From: Chloroflexota bacterium
GTDB taxonomy: Bacteria; Chloroflexota; Anaerolineae; Anaerolineales; Anaerolineaceae
NCBI GenBank assembly: GCA_029777225.1
Contig: JAKOSR010000135.1
Location: forward strand, 1-10,823
Direction of reading: 5' to 3'
DNA: 10,823 nucleotides
The notes beneath the pieces were generated by a model. It had not been told where the DNA came from and made no database searches. It was given only the letters and a program-made list of their open reading frames with translations. This document shows, piece by piece, positions 7,102-10,823 of this stretch. The position numbers were made by a program, and so were the translations under genes. Within the stretch, counting starts at the first letter, position 1, and every line of letters begins with the position of its first letter.

Positions 7102-7657
7102 ATTTGGCCACGCGGACAAGGGCGGGGCGGATAATGCGATCTTTGAGCTTATAACCGGTTTGGACAACCTCGATAATCTGTCCATCGGTCCATTCTTCGT
7201 TTTCTTCGTGCGTGACCGCCTCATGGTAATGCGGGTCAAACGCTTCGCCCGGTTTAGCGGCGATTTCTGTCACGTGCTTGCTTTCCATGGCCTTGCGCAG
7301 CTTGAGCAGGATGAGCTCAATACCGGCCACCCACGGAGCGCTGGTTTCGTTGGTTGGTTTGTTTTTTAAGGCACGCTCCAGGTCATCCAGCACGGGCAGG
7401 AAAAGCTTGATGGAATCGGCCAACGCGGCGTCATAAACCAGCGCGTTATCCTGTTCAATACGGCGACGGTAGTTCGCGAAACTGGCGCGTTCGCGTTGCA
7501 GGCTGTCCAGGTAATCATCCGAGCTCTTTTTCAAGTCCTCGAATTGTTTTTGCAATTCCTCATAGGAAGCCTGTGAAGCGCTTTCTTGCACTTCGCCGCC
7601 ATTGCCGGGAGTTTCCTCGGAGGCTGGCACACCTTTTTTATATTTATCTTCTTCCAT
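7100..7657 (-). CDS. grpE: Nucleotide exchange factor GrpE
   Basis: Releases ADP from DnaK to complete the chaperone cycle. The protein has 185 residues. A polar, acidic N-terminus (1-30) precedes a long heptad-rich helix (about 32-75) of the GrpE dimer stalk, including SLQRERASFANYRRR (52-66). The beta domain carries the family signature from PGEAFDPHYHEAV (136-148) to IRPALVRVAK at the C-terminus. The start is the ATG at 7657, with GAGGTG about 5 nt upstream. It follows hrcA by 30 bp and precedes dnaK by 11 bp, a tight operon. Expression should follow HrcA/CIRCE control from upstream of hrcA. Confidence 0.95.
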   Translation of the reverse strand: MEEDKYKKGVPASEETPGNGGEVQESASQASYEELQKQFEDLKKSSDDYLDSLQRERASFANYRRRIEQDNALVYDAALADSIKLFLPVLDDLERALKNKPTNETSAPWVAGIELILLKLRKAMESKHVTEIAAKPGEAFDPHYHEAVTHEENEEWTDGQIIEVVQTGYKLKDRIIRPALVRVAK

Positions 7658-7671
7658 ATTTCACCTCTTAA

Positions 7672-7685
7672 CAGCCTTTCGGCTG
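7672..7685 (-). promoter_or_regulatory. GAAA-tetraloop hairpin between hrcA and grpE
   Basis: On the minus strand CAGCC-GAAA-GGCTG forms a 5-bp stem closed by a GNRA tetraloop, starting 2 nt after the hrcA stop and ending just before the grpE GAGGTG site. There is no U-tract, so it is not a terminator. It may affect mRNA stability or grpE initiation. Confidence 0.5.
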
Positions 7686-7687
7686 GT

Positions 7688-8725
7688 TTAATCCACCATG
7701 GTTTGAGACACCAGGTCCGTAAGCAGGCCGGCCACAAAACGGATTGTGCTGATGGTGCGCCCGTAGGAGATGCGCATTGGTCCCAAAACACCCAACGTGC
7801 CGGTCAACAAGTCCGGAACGCCATATCGGGTCAGGATGACCGAGCAATCGCGCAGTTCCTCCCAGGTACCTTCGCCGCCAATCAGAACCTGCACGCCACC
7901 CACTTTTTCGGTCATGATGGTGCGCGAAATCAGGTCGTTCAGCAGGGGCCGTTCCTCAAGCACGCGCAGGGCGGAGCGGGCCATATCCATCTCGGCAAAT
8001 TCTGGTTCAGCCAACACGTTCGTCAATCCGTCCAGGTACACTTCCCCAGTGACCAGCTTACCCACCTGGGAGAGCTGGTCCCGGATGGCGCGCAGCACCT
8101 GCTGGTCCAGTGAGTCCGAGGGCACGGGCAGTTTATCCAGGGTTTCCAGGGTGGCACTTCGGCAAAGGTCATTAAACCTGGCCGCCACCTGTGAAAGCGC
8201 TTCCTGGGAGACGGGCGTGTCCAGAGACAGAAACGCTTGCCTGATTTCCCCGCCAACTAACACCAACACCATCAGCACCTGGGTGGCACGGGTGGCAATT
8301 AACTCCAGGTGTTTGAAGGTTGCCCGCTCACTGTGCGGGGCGGTCACGATGGAGGCTGCCTGGGAATGGCTCGCCAGTACCGACGCGGCCAGGGGCAGCC
8401 ATTGGTCCAGGCCCTGTGGGGACTGGTAAAACTGGTGACTGATCGTGTTACGCGTGGTGGCCGGCAGGGTGGTTGGGTTGAGCAGGTGGCTCACCAGGTA
8501 GCGGTAACCTTCTTCGGTGGGAACCCGGCCCGCGGAAGTATGGGGTTGGCGCAGGTAGCCCATCTCGGTCAGGGCCGTCATCTCGTTGCGCACCGTCGCG
8601 GAACTCATCGGCAGGCTGTATTGCCGTACCAACGCGTTGGACGCCACCGGCAGGGCGGTACGTGAGTGCTCGTGCACAATCAGCGTGAGCAGTAATTTCT
8701 GTCGTTCAGTTAGTTCTTTGGTCAT
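7688..8725 (-). CDS. hrcA: Heat-inducible transcription repressor HrcA
   Basis: Repressor of class I heat-shock genes that binds the CIRCE operator and is typically helped to fold by GroEL. The 345-residue length is normal. The N-terminal winged helix carries SSATVRNEM (41-49) as the recognition region and QPHTSAGRVPTEEGYRY (60-76) as the wing. The remainder matches the GAF-like/dimerisation half of the family, including LNDLISRTIMTEKVGGVQVLIG and VLGPMRISYGRTI near the end. It is the first gene of the operon and lies directly downstream of CIRCE, so it should be autorepressed. The ATG at 8725 has no convincing Shine-Dalgarno sequence, and only 11 nt separate it from the CIRCE hairpin. This suggests low HrcA output relative to GrpE and DnaK. 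Confidence 0.96.
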   Translation of the reverse strand: MTKELTERQKLLLTLIVHEHSRTALPVASNALVRQYSLPMSSATVRNEMTALTEMGYLRQPHTSAGRVPTEEGYRYLVSHLLNPTTLPATTRNTISHQFYQSPQGLDQWLPLAASVLASHSQAASIVTAPHSERATFKHLELIATRATQVLMVLVLVGGEIRQAFLSLDTPVSQEALSQVAARFNDLCRSATLETLDKLPVPSDSLDQQVLRAIRDQLSQVGKLVTGEVYLDGLTNVLAEPEFAEMDMARSALRVLEERPLLNDLISRTIMTEKVGGVQVLIGGEGTWEELRDCSVILTRYGVPDLLTGTLGVLGPMRISYGRTISTIRFVAGLLTDLVSQTMVD

Positions 8726-8736
8726 GGCTTATTCTG

Positions 8737-8767
8737 AATTAGCACTCTCATGCCGAGAGTGCTAATT
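8737..8767 (-). promoter_or_regulatory. CIRCE operator, extended perfect palindrome
   Basis: Positions 8739-8765 match the consensus TTAGCACTC-N9-GAGTGCTAA exactly. Complementarity continues outward by AA/TT and inward by TC/GA, giving two 13-bp perfect arms around a 5-nt centre. It lies between the predicted transcript start and the hrcA ATG, so HrcA bound here blocks the operon promoter, and the same sequence would fold at the mRNA 5' end. Confidence 0.98.
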
Positions 8768-8778
8768 ATCTGTTCTTA

Positions 8779-8807
8779 ATGATACCATGCCGAAAAAAGA
8801 AGGTCAA
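8779..8807 (-). promoter_or_regulatory. Promoter of the hrcA-grpE-dnaK-dnaJ-prmA operon
   Basis: On the minus strand TTGACC (8807-8802), a 17-bp spacer and TATCAT (8784-8779) each match the sigma-70 consensus at five of six positions. A TGG directly before TATCAT gives an extended -10. The start is expected near 8772, a few bases before CIRCE. Confidence 0.85.
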
Positions 8808-8888
8808 GAATTTTGACTTGCCCAGGTATTAGAGGTTTATTGGAATTTGCAGAATGGGATCGAAAGCCAGGTTCTTACACTTCAAAAC

Positions 8889-8910
8889 GCGGAAATCGTG
8901 CCCGTTCCGC
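8889..8910 (-). terminator. Possible weak terminator of the acyltransferase gene
   Basis: Directly after the stop codon at 8911, GCGGAA and TTCCGC form a 6-bp stem with a 10-nt loop. On the minus strand it is followed by GTTTTG. The stem and U-tract are short, so termination may be incomplete. The rest of the 8768-8888 gap holds the heat-shock promoter and nothing else clear. Confidence 0.4.
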
Positions 8911-9948
8911 CTATGCTTGAGCGGGGTTGAGCTCGGCGCGTAACACATAACGGTTCACGCCCCCAAAGCGATACTTATAGATCTCGTCGCCACGCATCAT
9001 GTCCACTTCGGTGAAGCCATTGGCAATCGCCCATTGGATAATCTGACCCAGCAGCACCCAACCCGGAGAACTGGAAAAGTATTTTGGGTTGAACGCGGAA
9101 TTGTATACCAACAGGCGCTGACCTTGTTTGAAGCTCAGGTAGGCGGCCGCCTTCTCGCCGTCCATGGTCAGGAAAGCCAGGTGCAGGATGCCCTGCCGGC
9201 AGGTGGTTTCGGCGACGCGGCGCATGAACTTGACCATTGGATTGGTCAGAAACACATCCTTTTCTTCTTCGTTGCGCATCATGGATAGAAAATCGCTGAC
9301 CTCGTCACAAGCCGCGAACACGCCTTCAGCAACATACCAATCCACCTGGAAGTTGGTTTCAGCATTGCGAATTTTCCGACGGATTTCGTGGCGCTGTTTC
9401 TTATCAATCCCGGCCAGGTAAGCATCCCAGCTTTCCGCAAGCGGAATGTAGGGTGAGGGCTGAAGCGTGCTGCTTTCCAGGCTCCAGCCAAGCTTGTTGG
9501 CAGCCGTAGCAAGCGCGGGCAGGGTGGGGGAACTATCCACGAGGTTATCCAGGCAGAGTTGTTTAACAGGCAGGTCGGATTCGGCCAGGAAACGGAGCAA
9601 ACCCTCCACGAAGTTGTCAAGGTTTTCAGGCCTGACGATGAAATCGAGGTAATCACTCACTTCAATCGCCCCGATGAAGCGCAGCGCGGGTTCAAAACCG
9701 GGTTTGGAACCAAGGAACAGGGGTGCCACGCCCACCAGAACTGGGCCTTCACGCGCCACGATGACCGCCAGCTGGCTCGATTCGGCCGGCCACTCACCTC
9801 CGCCAAGCGTTTCCCACCAGACCAACTGGTAAGCAGGGTCCATGAAAACCAGGGGCGTGATGCTCTCACGTAACAAGCCGCGCCATTCATCTTCGAGCGC
9901 GGCCAAATCAGCTAATTGGGTAACCAAATTAAAATTCATTGGCACCAT
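8911..9948 (-). CDS. FemAB/CelD-like GNAT N-acyltransferase
   Basis: About 345 residues resembling the Acetyltransf_6 (BioF2/CelD-like) group of the GNAT superfamily. Members transfer acyl or aminoacyl groups in cell-envelope or polysaccharide metabolism; the substrate here cannot be told. From the ATG at 9948, an N-terminal GNAT-like half covers about 1-170. It is followed by a basic helix, KKQRHEIRRKIRNAE (183-197), typical of the family. The core LHLAFLTMDGEKAAAYLSF (255-273) comes next, and the family end motif is DMMRGDEIYKYRFGG (316-330). There is no signal peptide or membrane segment, so it is probably cytosolic. The start is uncertain. ATG 9948 has a short AGG site, ATG 9939 gives MNFNLVTQL, and an in-frame TTG at 9978 would extend it by 10 residues. 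It is divergent from the PP2C-like gene. Confidence 0.82.
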   Translation of the reverse strand: MVPMNFNLVTQLADLAALEDEWRGLLRESITPLVFMDPAYQLVWWETLGGGEWPAESSQLAVIVAREGPVLVGVAPLFLGSKPGFEPALRFIGAIEVSDYLDFIVRPENLDNFVEGLLRFLAESDLPVKQLCLDNLVDSSPTLPALATAANKLGWSLESSTLQPSPYIPLAESWDAYLAGIDKKQRHEIRRKIRNAETNFQVDWYVAEGVFAACDEVSDFLSMMRNEEEKDVFLTNPMVKFMRRVAETTCRQGILHLAFLTMDGEKAAAYLSFKQGQRLLVYNSAFNPKYFSSSPGWVLLGQIIQWAIANGFTEVDMMRGDEIYKYRFGGVNRYVLRAELNPAQA

Positions 9949-9986
9949 TATACCTGCTGGCACGAATGTTGTACTCAATATACCTG
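9947..9986. repeat. TATACCTG direct repeat in a divergent promoter region
   Basis: TATACCTG occurs at 9949-9956 and 9979-9986, exactly 30 bp apart (about three helical turns), with 9 of 10 bases matching when two left-flanking bases are included. Read on the minus strand they give CAGGTATAAT and CAGGTATATT, both -10-like. They could be operator half-sites, tandem -10 elements, or chance. Confidence 0.35.
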
Positions 9987-10012
9987 ATACTCACGGTAAC
10001 CCAGGTGCGCCC

Positions 10013-10823
10013 ATGAAATTAGATTTGATTCTTCGACCCATCGCCAATCAAGCCAACCTCCCCGTCTACATGACGACCGCGCCAAAGCGTTCCGCCCGGG
10101 GGCGTGAGGATGACATCTTGTTAATCTACCTCGGCTTCACCGGGCCAAACCCTGTGCCCGATGCTGACCTGAAGAAATGGCAGGAACGCCTGGCCGCGTT
10201 GTTTTTCCAATCTTCCGGTTCGGTCACCAACGCGCTCAAGGTGGTGGTGGAAGCGCTCAACAAACCGCTCTTCCTGGAAAACGACCGTTTTGAAGAAGCG
10301 AGCACCTGGCGCACGGCCAATTTGTGCCTGGTGGTGCTTCACCATGGTACCCTTTTCATCTCCCAGGACGGCAAGACCCGCGCGATGCTCATCCGCCAAA
10401 ACAGCCGCACCCTGCTTTTTGACCCAACGCTGGACAGCCGTGGGTTGGGCGTGACGGCGTTGCCCAAGCCCCACTTTTTCCAGTCTGAACTGGCGGATGG
10501 CGACGTGCTATTGCTTTCCACTGATTTCCCTGAAGCCTGGCTCCCCCTCGCGCTCACCAGCACAGACGTGGAAGCGCTTTGGTCGCGCCTCATCCAGGCC
10601 GAGGCCGCGCTGGGACCGTGCGCCTTGGTGGATATTCGTGCCGGTCAGGGCAAGGTCCTGAGTGGAACCGCGCTTAGCGTCCCCGTCCCAACCGCGCCAG
10701 GGGAGCCCAGCCAGCAGGCTTTGTTAACCCCGGATGTGGAGGAGCAACATCCCGCTGAGGTTGCAGAGGAGAAGACTTCAACGCAATCTGTTACTGAAGT
10801 TCAGCCGGAAAAGCTGGCGGAGA
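10013..10823 (+). CDS. Hypothetical protein with degenerate PP2C-like domain, 3'-truncated
   Basis: An ATG at 10013, with AGGTG about 5 nt upstream, opens a frame that runs uninterrupted to the window end (270 codons). The product starts MKLDLILRPI. Residues about 100-220 resemble the core of a PPM/PP2C phosphatase: CLVVLHHGTLFISQDGKTRAMLI (105-127), then RGLGV (143-147), then QSELADGDVLLLSTDF (157-172), which parallels the GDxLLLCSDGL strand. The metal-binding aspartate-glycine pairs of active PP2C enzymes are not evident, since STDF replaces SDGL. It is therefore probably a non-catalytic or strongly diverged member. From about residue 222 it becomes rich in Pro, Glu and Ser/Thr, like a linker before another domain or a membrane anchor outside the window. 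It is divergent from the acyltransferase gene. I do not recognise a specific gene. Confidence 0.7.
   Translation, partial: MKLDLILRPIANQANLPVYMTTAPKRSARGREDDILLIYLGFTGPNPVPDADLKKWQERLAALFFQSSGSVTNALKVVVEALNKPLFLENDRFEEASTWRTANLCLVVLHHGTLFISQDGKTRAMLIRQNSRTLLFDPTLDSRGLGVTALPKPHFFQSELADGDVLLLSTDFPEAWLPLALTSTDVEALWSRLIQAEAALGPCALVDIRAGQGKVLSGTALSVPVPTAPGEPSQQALLTPDVEEQHPAEVAEEKTSTQSVTEVQPEKLAE

Noticed and set aside
8803..8817. Small inverted repeat GTCAA-N5-TTGAC over the -35 of the heat-shock promoter
   Set aside because: Arms of only 5 bp, explained by the -35 hexamer itself; the CIRCE element already accounts for regulation.
8813..8841. Plus-strand TTGACT-N17-TTTATT resembling a promoter
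   Set aside because: No plus-strand gene follows; the downstream sequence is the antisense of the acyltransferase gene. Probably a by-product of the A/T-rich heat-shock promoter.
1..10823. Search for a defence system, mobile element, CRISPR, tRNA or phage genes
   Set aside because: All coding space is taken by housekeeping or single-gene families in a coherent order; no transposase, repeat array, cloverleaf or attachment site was seen.

Overview
This window looks like an ordinary chromosomal segment of a Chloroflexota bacterium, probably Anaerolineae-like. That placement is an inference from moderately high G+C, the HrcA/CIRCE-controlled hrcA-grpE-dnaK-dnaJ-prmA cluster, the lysine 2,3-aminomutase homologue, and the FemAB-like acetyltransferase beside a PP2C-like protein. 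I saw no 16S gene or other decisive taxonomic marker. I also saw no rRNA, tRNA, CRISPR array, insertion sequence or prophage gene.

Layout. At the left edge the end of a YitT-family membrane protein runs rightwards (1-741, start outside the window). After a 118-bp gap comes a lysine 2,3-aminomutase (kamA-like, 860-2221, +). It converges on a cytidylate kinase-like P-loop protein (2275-2925, -). The two share a hairpin flanked by A and T runs, which can act as a terminator in both directions. The kinase-like gene has its own good sigma-70-type promoter.

The centre is a leftward heat-shock operon: hrcA (8725) - grpE - dnaK - dnaJ - prmA (ending at 3061). It starts from a near-consensus extended -10 promoter. 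A perfect CIRCE operator lies between promoter and hrcA, so the HrcA repressor made by the first gene should control the whole chaperone set. DnaK, DnaJ and GrpE form the Hsp70 refolding machine. PrmA methylates ribosomal protein L11 and starts inside the end of dnaJ. The spacers hrcA/grpE and dnaK/dnaJ each hold an RNA hairpin that could tune the stoichiometry of the products.

At the right are a leftward FemAB/CelD-like GNAT acyltransferase (8911 to about 9948) and, divergent from it, the first 270 codons of a protein resembling a degenerate PPM/PP2C phosphatase (10013 to the window end). Their short shared upstream region carries an 8-bp direct repeat spaced exactly 30 bp.

I found no clearly new multi-gene system. 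The most interesting points are the coordinated replacement of all four structural zinc ligands in the KamA homologue, the degenerate PP2C-like protein, the unusually long perfect CIRCE palindrome next to an SD-poor hrcA start, and the GC-only hairpin between dnaK and dnaJ.
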